Origin: an uncultured Sphingomonadaceae bacterium
GTDB taxonomy: Bacteria > Pseudomonadota > Alphaproteobacteria > Sphingomonadales > Sphingomonadaceae
DNA: 64,000 nucleotides
Assembly: GCA_947504025.1 (NCBI GenBank)
Contig: CANNFX010000002.1
Coordinates: 248,001 to 312,000, forward strand
Reading direction: 5' to 3'
Shown here: piece by piece, positions 1 to 14,473 of the stretch
How the letters are laid out: every line of letters starts with the position of its first letter
Position numbering within the stretch: position 1 is the stretch's first letter
The notes under the pieces: model-generated
What the model was told of the DNA's origin: nothing
What the model saw: the letters and a program-made list of their open reading frames with translations, nothing else
Database searches by the model: none
Position numbers and translations under genes: made by a program

Positions 1-633
1 ATCGCGGCTTGGATACCAATCAACGACTTGCTGCAGGATTTCAGGGTTGGTTTCGGCGCGCTCTTTCCACGCTTGCGTGCGGACACTGCCCGGGCAAATC
101 GCAAGGCTGCGAATATCATGCTTCCCGAACTCGACAGCCATAAAGCGTGTCAGATGAATTAACCCGGCCTTCGCTGAACTATAGCCAGGGTGCCCAAATA
201 CACCGATACCATTGACTGAAGCGATATTGATTATCGTTCCGCCGCCTTGGTCTATCATCGGCTGCCTGACGGCGTTGATGCAGCGCCATGGGCCGTTGAG
301 GTTCAAGTCGATATCGCCAAGCCAATCGGCCTCACTAGTCTTGGCCAACGTTGCCGATGAAATGCCGCCGGCATTGTTGACCAGCAGATCAATCCGTCCA
401 AATTTTTCCAGGGCTTGCGCAAAGCCTGCTTCGACTGAAGTGATGTCCGTTATGTCCATAACAAGCTTCAGAACTTGCCCGTTTTTCGCCGTGCTGATCC
501 GTTGCTCCAGAGCGTCTTCGTTCACGTCTGCGGCGGCCACATGGTAGCCGACATCAAGCAGCCTGGTGCAAATTTCCCAACCAATGTCGCCCGCGGCGCC
601 GGTTATCACAGCAACTTTTGATAATTCAGCCAT
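1..633 (-). CDS. SDR family NAD(P)-dependent oxidoreductase, 3' end cut by window edge
   Basis: The reading frame opens at an ATG (633-631) and runs off the left edge, giving 211 residues of a short-chain dehydrogenase that is usually about 250 aa. Visible are the dinucleotide motif TGAAGDIG (residues 11-18), NNAG (86-89), the active-site Ser139, Tyr151 and Lys155 (YSSAK), and the following PG motif. The substrate is not readable; the family oxidises or reduces hydroxyl/keto groups of sugars, sugar acids or acyl chains. It is divergent from the RidA-fusion gene at 833 across a 199-base region with inverted repeats, and it sits beside a glycan-degradation locus. I infer a sugar or sugar-acid dehydrogenase role from that context. 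Confidence 0.9.
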   Translation of the reverse strand, partial: MAELSKVAVITGAAGDIGWEICTRLLDVGYHVAAADVNEDALEQRISTAKNGQVLKLVMDITDITSVEAGFAQALEKFGRIDLLVNNAGGISSATLAKTSEADWLGDIDLNLNGPWRCINAVRQPMIDQGGGTIINIASVNGIGVFGHPGYSSAKAGLIHLTRFMAVEFGKHDIRSLAICPGSVRTQAWKERAETNPEILQQVVDWYPSRD

Positions 634-832
634 CGTAGCCCGCCCGTTTTCGAATATGTGTGAGGTGAGAAGCATTTTAGCGCAACTGACGTGCAGGACA
701 GCATCTGCCAGCGCCGCAACGTCTTACGATAGTCTCTAGACGCCAAAATCTAGGAATGCTACCTTTTTGAAATCAAAAATGTCTTGATTCTACATTTTTA
801 ACCTTGCCTTCCAAACAGGATGAATACCGCCA
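634..832. promoter_or_regulatory. divergent promoter region with overlapping inverted repeats
   Basis: This 199-base gap separates the SDR gene (-) from the RidA-fusion gene (+). It contains two overlapping perfect dyads. The first has arms TTTTTGA and TCAAAAA at 764-779, two bases apart. The second has arms AAAAATGT (775-782) and ACATTTTT (792-799), nine bases apart. A shorter repeat, CTAGA/TCTAG, lies at 736-753. Such symmetry just upstream of a start is typical of operators for dimeric repressors; the regulator is not in the window. A possible ribosome-binding AGGA is at 817-820. Confidence 0.45.
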
Positions 833-1714
833 ATGCATTATGACCGTAATCCGTTTCCAGCGGAAGACATTGACCGCCACGCTATATGGGAAATGCTCGT
901 TCATCGGGACATTGACGCATATCTGGCTTGCGACTGGGAAGCCGTTGAATCTGATTTTGTGGCGAGTGAATTTTTTGGGATGGATGGCGCGAAGAGCGAC
1001 TGTGCGGATAATTGGAGGCCAGCTTTCTCCACGCTTGATTCCTACCGTGATGAGTGGAGGGCGCAGGCAGACGAGACTGCAAAAACGGTAGATCCTGACA
1101 AGGCCCGCGCCGCACTGTTCAATCTGACAGACCTTACTCAAATCGATATCGACGGCGACTTTGCTGTTGCTCACAAGAAGTTTGACGGAACTCTGCCGTT
1201 GGCGGGTGGGGGACGTGACTATCTCAATTGGCAGACGCTCTATCTGTGCAAGCGTGTTGAAGGAGCATGGAAGATCCGCGGCTTCCTGGGGTATATTCCG
1301 TATCCGCTCGTGAAGCCTGATATGGCCCGGCCAGCGCGCGACTTTCCGCCTTCCGGCCAGCACAAGACTGCCGGACCCTACTCCCCGGTTTTGAGGGTGA
1401 CAGCAGGAAGCGACATCGTTGTGATTTGCGGTCAGGCGCCGGTGAACCTCGATGGTGATGTCGTGGGCGAAACTGTGACCGAGCAAAGTCACGTCACGCT
1501 CGACAATTGCCTAACCCAGCTGAAGGCGGCCGGGCTCGGTTTCGAAGATGTTTTCAAGGTGAATGTTTACATGACGGATCTGGATCGGTGGGACGAATTT
1601 AACACAGTCTATTCGGAGCGTATGTCCAAGCCCTATCCAGTGCGAACTGCGGTGCAGACAGGGCTGCTAACAGGCTTTCTCGTTGAACTTGAAATGTGGG
1701 CGGCGCACAAATGA
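833..1714 (+). CDS. NTF2/SnoaL-like domain fused to RidA (YjgF/UK114) domain
   Basis: The 293-aa protein has two parts. Residues about 1-155 look like a SnoaL/NTF2-type alpha-beta barrel, with the closing strand pattern that ends in AWKIRGFLGYIPY. Residues about 175-293 are a RidA (YjgF/YER057c/UK114) domain. The conserved RidA arginine is present in YPVRTAV (Arg271) and the conserved Glu is in LVELE (about 285). RidA proteins hydrolyse reactive enamines and imines to ketones plus ammonia; this one lacks any signal peptide and should be cytoplasmic. Its stop overlaps the next start (ATGA at 1711-1714), so it is translationally coupled to the creatininase-family gene. Free-standing RidA is about 130 aa, so the fusion is unusual. 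Its specific role is unknown. Confidence 0.85.
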   Translation: MHYDRNPFPAEDIDRHAIWEMLVHRDIDAYLACDWEAVESDFVASEFFGMDGAKSDCADNWRPAFSTLDSYRDEWRAQADETAKTVDPDKARAALFNLTDLTQIDIDGDFAVAHKKFDGTLPLAGGGRDYLNWQTLYLCKRVEGAWKIRGFLGYIPYPLVKPDMARPARDFPPSGQHKTAGPYSPVLRVTAGSDIVVICGQAPVNLDGDVVGETVTEQSHVTLDNCLTQLKAAGLGFEDVFKVNVYMTDLDRWDEFNTVYSERMSKPYPVRTAVQTGLLTGFLVELEMWAAHK

Positions 1715-2481
1715 AGTGGGTGGAACTGACAAGTCCGCAATTGGGCGCCATCGACAAGTCTACACCTGTCCTTCTTTCGATCGGCGCGATTGAACAGCAC
1801 GGCGCCCATTTGCCGGTAGAGACTGATGCTTTGATCGGTCGCTATTTCAGCGAACGACTGGACCAACGGCTTGGGGACAATCTGCTTGTTATCCCGCAGC
1901 TTTCGATTTGCTGTTCACGCCATCACATGGATTTCCCTGGAACGCTGACCGTAAAGCACGAAACGTTCCTAGCCTATGTCACAGATGTGCTTGAGGCTGT
2001 CGTGGCTCATGGCTTTAGGAAGGTGATTATTCTAAACAGCCACGGCGGAAACCTCGGCGTGGCCCAGGTTTTGTTGGAACGGTTTGGAATGGATCACCCA
2101 GAGATTGACCTGTTTACAATGACCTGGTGGAACGTGGTGCGTGAACAACTGCTCGATATTCAGGAAAGCGAATGTGGCGGCGTGGGCCATGCCTGCGAGT
2201 TTGAAACTTCACTTGTTCAGCATATCGCACCGGAGCTGGTCGATGGTTCGAAGATCAAAGACCAATTGCCGGTCTTTAAATATCACTGGGCAGGCGGCGA
2301 TATGCTGCATGCAGGTAAGGCCATGCACCACCGAACAATGGGCGAATTGACTGACGGTACCGGCACTTTTGGCCGGCCGAGCATGGCGAGCGCTGAAAAG
2401 GGTGCACGCATTGCTGACAGCGTAACCGACGCTTTATGCGCAATTGTTGGTGATATTATTGAAGATCGAGAGGCCGACTAA
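1711..2481 (+). CDS. creatininase-family metal-dependent amidohydrolase
   Basis: The 256-aa product matches the creatininase (creatinine amidohydrolase) family, whose members hydrolyse cyclic or linear amides with two metal ions and include MftE-type peptidases. Metal-binding motifs are visible: EQHGAHLPVETD (Glu28, His30, Asp39), NSHGGN (His111) and the HACEFETS segment (His160, Glu163). I chose the ATG at 1711, which overlaps the stop of the RidA-fusion gene by four bases, over an upstream in-frame start at 1696. No signal peptide is seen. The pairing with an imine hydrolase suggests the two process a nitrogen-containing intermediate. Creatinine itself is only the family name, not a supported substrate. 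Confidence 0.85.
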   Translation: MKWVELTSPQLGAIDKSTPVLLSIGAIEQHGAHLPVETDALIGRYFSERLDQRLGDNLLVIPQLSICCSRHHMDFPGTLTVKHETFLAYVTDVLEAVVAHGFRKVIILNSHGGNLGVAQVLLERFGMDHPEIDLFTMTWWNVVREQLLDIQESECGGVGHACEFETSLVQHIAPELVDGSKIKDQLPVFKYHWAGGDMLHAGKAMHHRTMGELTDGTGTFGRPSMASAEKGARIADSVTDALCAIVGDIIEDREAD

Positions 2482-2498
2482 GGTTGGCCTCCGGTCCT

Positions 2499-5168
2499 TC
2501 AGCCTTTGCTAGGCTTGAGTCCCTTGCGGGTTTCAATCAACTTCATGTCTGCATCGAATATTCTGGCGGTGTAACGGCCCTTCTTGAATACGCGCGGCGT
2601 GAAATCCTTCCCTCTGATCCTGAGGGTGTAGACGATCTCGTCACTCTCTTCGTCGACTAATTGAATTGCTGCATTATCGATCGGCAGATCAGTTAGTGCG
2701 GGCAGGGCGGGGCCGTCCTTGGGATAACCATTGTCGAGTTGGCTGATCGTTATCGGCCAGCCATCAAATGGCTTTGCACCCATATCGGTTGGATTGACCC
2801 AGCGCGGCCAAGCGACAATTTCAATCTCCCGCTTGACCTTGTCAAAGCGGATCATGTTGTAACCAGGCGCTCGTTCGTAGATTTGTTTCCGGCCGAAATC
2901 GACCTTGGTCGGGTTGGCGACAGCCATCACAGTAATCTTATTGCCGAACCCGTCGAGATGCTCACCCAGATTTTTTGCCTGACCCGGCGTGCGGTTTCTG
3001 GGTTCATTTTGCGGAAACCAGCGCCGTGGCCAGAGGTTCGATATAGCAGGAGAGCCTATGGCGACCGGGCCATCGCCCCAGTCATCTATGCCATATTGAA
3101 GTGTGGAGCCGAGGTGGGTGTCCCCGGCAATATTGAGTGCAAAACCCTTCCGCATGGAACGCAGTGCACGGATGCGCGGTGTTTGTGGCCAGGCATTACT
3201 GTCATGATCTTGTGTCAGCAGATCGTTTGCCGGGTAGCTATTGGGTTCAACCGCTTGTGCCGGCACATCGCGGTCATTGATGACGTCATCTTCGTCGCGA
3301 GTTGTCAGACTGGTGAAGATTGTTTGCGAAATCACAGCCTTTAGTTCCGCCCCACCAGACCAATCATTGGCCCAATCTTCGAGAAACTCTTCTTGTTTGC
3401 TTCCCAGCAATTGCGCGCCTTCTGCATCACCATGTTTCCGCGCATCGTAACCGCGATTGAGGCCAAAGCCATTGTAGAAGTCTGCCCATGGCAAGACCTC
3501 TTTGGGCGCTGATTTCCATTTGCGGTCTTCAAGCACTGCAAAGCTTATCCCAGCGTATACGAGGCCGGTATAATAGGTCTGAATTCCTTGATCTGCCGGG
3601 GTTGGGCTAGCCGGATCGGGCAAGTGCGAACACTGTGTCCGCTGTGCCATATTAACCCATGCCGCAGGCATGATGAAACCGCCGCTATCTTGCGCTTCTG
3701 CTCCTGGCCGGCCAACTGCCTTGCGTCCGCCTGCGCCCCAGATATTGCCTTGATAGACATCATGGTCGTCAAGCATCAGAACGCTCGGACGATCTTTCAG
3801 CAGATCACCGAAGGCCCAACCGAATTGATACCATTTCCGTAAATAGTCGAGCATTACGGCATCACCTTCGCCGCGCATCACTCCATAGCCAGCGTTTGCT
3901 TCGTAGAATTGGTCACCGGCGAAAATGATGAAGTCGGGGTCCTGAGCCTCGATGCCGGGCACCATATCCTGGTGCGGAAAACCCAGATCGAATTGGCAGC
4001 TTAGGCTGGCGACATTGAGTTTGTCATTCTCGATCGGTTCGCGCTTGATTGTGCCGTAATAATGGTGGGTGTGCTTGCTTCCGTCAGAACCGGCCCATGA
4101 ATAGGACAAGCGATACGGCGTGTCTGCTTGTGCCTGCCAGTCTGTTACTCGAAAGTGAGCAGTTCGCGACTCTCTATCAATCGGACTGTCTGCGACGGAT
4201 TTCCATGCGCCAGCACAAGCTGTTGCGAGCTTTACCGTACCACCATTTGTTGCGACTGGCGCCATCTGCGCTGTCAGCTTCAGGAGTCCGCGATTTAACC
4301 CGTACATAGCGAACAGGATTGGGCCGGAACGACGTTCTTCGAAATATTCGAAACTGTCCCCTTCTATCATCCAGTCGGAAAAGCCGCATGTTACCGCATC
4401 GCGGCGGCCTGTACGCTGCCGCTGAACAGTGCCGCCATTCCCCCATGGGCTTTCCCGTGTGGTGAGGTCGCCTGCGTGGCATACAAGTCCCTGGCAGCCG
4501 GTTAGCGCTTCAACTGGAAGCTGTTTTCGGGACATTTGTGCGAGTTCGCGGCCGCCACTATCGCGGATACGCAAAACCAGCTCACAACCATTGATGCCGC
4601 TGGTGGCCTCGTAGCTGAGCTGCACCTTTGAAGGAATGGATTTAAGCTGGGGCCCCTCAATCGCACCGATGAATAGTGTGCCTGAATTTGTCAGGCCTAC
4701 CTTCATACCCTGACCGCGAATGGCACTGTCGCGATAGTCCGAAAACTGTCCCTTCACCCCGACCATGAATCCAGCATAACCCGTCGGCTTCGCCTCGGCA
4801 GTCATGATGAAATTGTTCAGAACCACTTCTGCCCGTATCTGATTCAGATCGGAGGCGGCTGCATGGGTGAACAGGATTGCATTACGTTCCCCGCCGGAAA
4901 CGATACATTCCAGCGTCCCATCACCTAGACGCCAATCCTGTACAGGGTTGGTCCAGATGTGCTGACCTGCCCAGTGGCCATCAGCGAGGCCAGAGAGTGG
5001 CGCTATGCTGGTATTGCGATTTGCAGTGCCGGCAGTTGCCATAAGCGGTGATGGCAATGTGGTTGTTCCAGCGCCAACAACTGCGACCGATGTCAGCGAA
5101 GCGCTTTTCAGAAAATTGCGGCGAGTTGCCTTACCTGCCGCATTGCTATCGCGCTTGCTGTCACCCAT
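2499..5168 (-). CDS. PhoD-like alkaline phosphatase/phosphodiesterase with Tat signal (copy 1)
   Basis: The 889-aa protein begins with a twin-arginine signal (Arg16-Arg17 in TRRNFLKSA), so it should be exported folded. The N-terminal 350 or so residues look like a concanavalin/LamG-type beta-sandwich (IWTNPVQDWRLGDGTLEC onward). The C-terminal part is a PhoD-type metallophosphatase with FAGDQFYEAN, LDDHDVYQGN and NIAGDTHLGS, the expected metal-binding Asp/His/Asn motifs. A 77-residue upstream extension is possible in frame, but the Tat signal and a GGTAG-like site favour the start at 5168. It is the last gene of a three-gene minus-strand unit, 70 bases after the GH109 gene, and converges on the creatininase gene. 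A close relative lies at 20067-22448. The natural substrate is unknown. Confidence 0.85.
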   Translation of the reverse strand: MGDSKRDSNAAGKATRRNFLKSASLTSVAVVGAGTTTLPSPLMATAGTANRNTSIAPLSGLADGHWAGQHIWTNPVQDWRLGDGTLECIVSGGERNAILFTHAAASDLNQIRAEVVLNNFIMTAEAKPTGYAGFMVGVKGQFSDYRDSAIRGQGMKVGLTNSGTLFIGAIEGPQLKSIPSKVQLSYEATSGINGCELVLRIRDSGGRELAQMSRKQLPVEALTGCQGLVCHAGDLTTRESPWGNGGTVQRQRTGRRDAVTCGFSDWMIEGDSFEYFEERRSGPILFAMYGLNRGLLKLTAQMAPVATNGGTVKLATACAGAWKSVADSPIDRESRTAHFRVTDWQAQADTPYRLSYSWAGSDGSKHTHHYYGTIKREPIENDKLNVASLSCQFDLGFPHQDMVPGIEAQDPDFIIFAGDQFYEANAGYGVMRGEGDAVMLDYLRKWYQFGWAFGDLLKDRPSVLMLDDHDVYQGNIWGAGGRKAVGRPGAEAQDSGGFIMPAAWVNMAQRTQCSHLPDPASPTPADQGIQTYYTGLVYAGISFAVLEDRKWKSAPKEVLPWADFYNGFGLNRGYDARKHGDAEGAQLLGSKQEEFLEDWANDWSGGAELKAVISQTIFTSLTTRDEDDVINDRDVPAQAVEPNSYPANDLLTQDHDSNAWPQTPRIRALRSMRKGFALNIAGDTHLGSTLQYGIDDWGDGPVAIGSPAISNLWPRRWFPQNEPRNRTPGQAKNLGEHLDGFGNKITVMAVANPTKVDFGRKQIYERAPGYNMIRFDKVKREIEIVAWPRWVNPTDMGAKPFDGWPITISQLDNGYPKDGPALPALTDLPIDNAAIQLVDEESDEIVYTLRIRGKDFTPRVFKKGRYTARIFDADMKLIETRKGLKPSKG

Positions 5169-5238
5169 TGATTTTCTACCTATCTGAATACCCTGCCGCC
5201 ATCCGGCCTTGGCAGGGGCAGTCGCGTTTAAAACCGGC

Positions 5239-6630
5239 TTAGAGCTTGATGTCGAGCGGAGCCGTGTCTTTCCATGCTCCGCGTGTGAAGTCGGGGATAT
5301 TGACCGAAGCACTACGGTTTTTGACCGAAGCTTCCGACAGCGGTGTGATAACTGACCAGGCTGCAGCATCATAGACGTTCTGGTCGAGCGGCAATCCATT
5401 GCGAAGGCAATAGATGATGCGCCAAAGCATCACGAAATCCATTCCGCCATGGCCGCCGCGCTCCTTGGCCTCCCGCAGCATCTTCTTCCAGAGCGGGTGA
5501 TCATAACGCTCGTACCACGGCTTCATGTCTTCATCCCACTTGTGGAAGCTTGCTTCTGGATTGACCGGGTTGTTTTCCAGCGCAATCCGGTTGGGGAAAC
5601 CGGCGAATGCGCCATTCGTCCCCTGGATCATGTTGAGGCGGGTATATGGGCGCGGCGTGGTTGTGTCGTGCTGAACTAGGATGGAGCGCCCCTTAACCGT
5701 TTTGATCAGGGTCGAGTTCATATCACCAGCGATATATTTGAGTTGATTGCGTTGGTGCCCTGACGGGAATTCGCGAGCGGCATAAGCTTGCCGGCCGATG
5801 GCAGGGGAGCTCATCGAGGTCATATAGTCGAAGCGGTCACCTCGGTTGATATCCATATATTGAGCAACTGGGCCCAGGCCGTGGGTGGGATAAAGGTTGC
5901 CGTTTCGCCGAGCATGCCAGCCAGTGCGCCACGAGCCGGTTTTCTCGGTGACTTCTTTCATTTGCCAGCGCAGTTCATGGATGTAGGCCGCTTCGCCGTG
6001 GGTGAGGTCGCCCAGCAAGCCTTCGCGGATCATCTTGAGAACCATCATTTCATCCCGGCCGTAGCAGACGTTTTCCATCATCATGCAATTGAGGCGCGTC
6101 TTCTCTGACGTTTCGACCAGCTCCCAGCATTCGTCGACGCTGACCGAGCAGGGGACTTCGGTAAATGCATGTTTGCCTGCTTGCATGGCTGCTACAGACA
6201 TCGGTGTGTGGAGCGACCATGGCGTGGCAATGATGACAATATCGATATCATCGCGTTCGAGCATCTTGAGGTAGGCGTTGGGACCATCCGTGAAATAGAC
6301 GGGCTGTGGCCGCCCGGAGGCTTCTATCTTCTTCTTGGCGAGATCGATGACACGCGGATTGGTGTCACAAATTGCGGTAATCTCACATCCTTCGATATGG
6401 ACGAGCCCGCCAAGTAGAGAGCCCCCTCGCTGGCCCACACCGATCATTGCGATACGAACAGTGTCCATTTTGGGCACCACCAAATCCATCACTGATCCAG
6501 CCTTTTGCGCCCCTATTGGCAGTGCGCTATTGGCCGTGGCGCTTGTGCAAGCACTGACAGCTGCAGCGGACGTCACAGCCATTCCAGCAATAAAATTACG
6601 ACGATTTGCTTTGATCGAATTCTCTGACAT
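5239..6630 (-). CDS. GH109-type alpha-N-acetylgalactosaminidase (Gfo/Idh/MocA fold), Tat lipoprotein
   Basis: The 463-aa product has the Rossmann motif GVGQRGG (64-70) and the long blocks typical of glycoside hydrolase family 109: the [16 protein letters not shown] region, [31 protein letters not shown] with its catalytic-region His, [19 protein letters not shown], and NIPDFTRG near the end. GH109 enzymes use bound NAD+ to cleave terminal alpha-GalNAc, including blood-group A structures. A twin-arginine pair (Arg10-Arg11) is followed by a lipobox ending at Cys28, so it is probably exported by Tat and lipidated. The start at 6630 is preferred because GAGG at 6636-6639 forms its ribosome-binding site; the alternative ATG at 6642 would overlap that site. 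It lies 66 bases after the enolase-like gene. Some relatives are plain oxidoreductases. Confidence 0.88.
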   Translation of the reverse strand: MSENSIKANRRNFIAGMAVTSAAAVSACTSATANSALPIGAQKAGSVMDLVVPKMDTVRIAMIGVGQRGGSLLGGLVHIEGCEITAICDTNPRVIDLAKKKIEASGRPQPVYFTDGPNAYLKMLERDDIDIVIIATPWSLHTPMSVAAMQAGKHAFTEVPCSVSVDECWELVETSEKTRLNCMMMENVCYGRDEMMVLKMIREGLLGDLTHGEAAYIHELRWQMKEVTEKTGSWRTGWHARRNGNLYPTHGLGPVAQYMDINRGDRFDYMTSMSSPAIGRQAYAAREFPSGHQRNQLKYIAGDMNSTLIKTVKGRSILVQHDTTTPRPYTRLNMIQGTNGAFAGFPNRIALENNPVNPEASFHKWDEDMKPWYERYDHPLWKKMLREAKERGGHGGMDFVMLWRIIYCLRNGLPLDQNVYDAAAWSVITPLSEASVKNRSASVNIPDFTRGAWKDTAPLDIKL

Positions 6631-6696
6631 GTTTTGCCTCATTTCAAATGCGATAGGGAGCAGCCGGCAGGCCGCCAGGATTCGGACATAACCCTC

Positions 6697-7839
6697 TCAG
6701 TCAAACTGCCTTTGACTGACCGAGAATTTTTCGATTGCGTCTCGGCTCAATTCGACACCAAGCCCCGCACCTTCGGGAACCTGGGCAAAGGGCGGTTCAA
6801 AGCGCAACGGAGTTTCGAGTAGGTCATGCGAACGGATCATCCGCCCGAAGATATCACCCGGCCAGATACAGCTTTGCGCTGCTGCGCTCTGATGGACATA
6901 CATAGCTTCCAGAATGCCCAAATCGACTTCCGAGCCATGCCAGCAATACATGTTTGCAGCGGAAGCGATTGCATCCATCTGCCGGAACTTTGCTAGACCT
7001 GCATTGAAATTGAACCCGTCGACTGCGCCGTGCTCAATGCACTTGATTACATCGTGGATGCGCTGGCCCTGATAGACATATGGCAAGCTGATATGCTGGA
7101 CGATCTTCACGCTGCTGCACTGACGCAAATCAGCGTAATCGCGTACCATCCATTTGGGCAGGGGATCTTCAATGAGCAATACGTTGCCGACCTTTTCCAG
7201 ATCGCGCAGTAGAGCGCGGGCCTCACCGGCGTTTTCCCAACGCTCGTTCGGGTCGAAAATGACTTTCATGCCAGGCGCATGTTTTTTGATTTCTTCGCAC
7301 CAGCCAACTGCATCATCATCGAGATCGCATTTGAATTTGATGCAATCATATCCTTGCTGATGATACTGCGCACTCCATTCACCGACTTCGGCCAATTCGC
7401 GATGGCTGGACCACGCACCAACTTTCACTCGGTTGCGCACCTTGCCACCCAGAAGCTGATAGAGCGGCATTCCGTGGAGTTTCGCAAATGCATCCCAGAT
7501 AGCGCATTCGAAACCGTCATATTCCCGGGCAAGCGGGATGGGTAGGTTTTGAAGGCTAATCGAACGAATATCCTGCCCGAGCAGTTGCTCGGTGACATCT
7601 TCAATGACTTGCCAGTTGTGGTCGCGATAGAATTCACCGAGTCCGACAACGCCATTGTCCAGTTCCAGCCTCAGGATCAACTTCGGCAGTTGATCGAACT
7701 GAACGCTCCACCCTTTCTTCCCGCCTACCGGCAGCATATGAAGGGGCTTATTTAATGAAGGGGAATTGATCACCCCGTCATGGGCCGGGACTACGACTTC
7801 AAAGAACTCTAGTTTTTTGATGTTGCAGCGATGCTCCAA
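6697..7839 (-). CDS. enolase-superfamily (mandelate racemase/muconate lactonizing type) dehydratase-like enzyme
   Basis: The 380-aa protein has the enolase-superfamily layout: a capping domain, then a barrel with a KxK base pair (Lys168, Lys170 in IKFKCD), metal ligands Asp196 (DPNERW) and Glu224 (EDP), and a barrel-end His301 in CWHGSEVD that aligns in style with the glucarate-dehydratase group. The third metal-ligand position appears to read VQHI (248-250) rather than Asp/Glu/Asn in a standard context. The family abstracts the alpha proton of sugar acids, usually followed by dehydration. The start is TTG at 7839, supported by an AGGGGG site about five bases upstream and by the lack of any early in-frame ATG. 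It is the first gene of the unit with GH109 and PhoD. The exact substrate cannot be assigned; a sugar acid from the glycan is my inference. Confidence 0.8.
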   Translation of the reverse strand: MEHRCNIKKLEFFEVVVPAHDGVINSPSLNKPLHMLPVGGKKGWSVQFDQLPKLILRLELDNGVVGLGEFYRDHNWQVIEDVTEQLLGQDIRSISLQNLPIPLAREYDGFECAIWDAFAKLHGMPLYQLLGGKVRNRVKVGAWSSHRELAEVGEWSAQYHQQGYDCIKFKCDLDDDAVGWCEEIKKHAPGMKVIFDPNERWENAGEARALLRDLEKVGNVLLIEDPLPKWMVRDYADLRQCSSVKIVQHISLPYVYQGQRIHDVIKCIEHGAVDGFNFNAGLAKFRQMDAIASAANMYCWHGSEVDLGILEAMYVHQSAAAQSCIWPGDIFGRMIRSHDLLETPLRFEPPFAQVPEGAGLGVELSRDAIEKFSVSQRQFD

Positions 7840-14464
<6,625 letters not shown>

Positions 14465-14473
14465 GAAAATGTC

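Noticed and set aside
773..1492. Minus-strand open frame of 239 aa opposite the RidA-fusion gene
   Set aside because: The plus strand encodes a recognisable two-domain protein; the minus-strand translation shows no family features.
5169..5399. 77-residue N-terminal extension of PhoD copy 1
   Set aside because: It would place the twin-arginine signal internally and runs into the GH109 gene end; the Tat signal defines the start at 5168.
6697..7839. L-fuconate dehydratase assignment for the enolase-like gene
   Set aside because: L-fuconate dehydratases are longer (about 440 aa) and the ligand pattern differs; the presence of a fucosidase is not enough to name the substrate.
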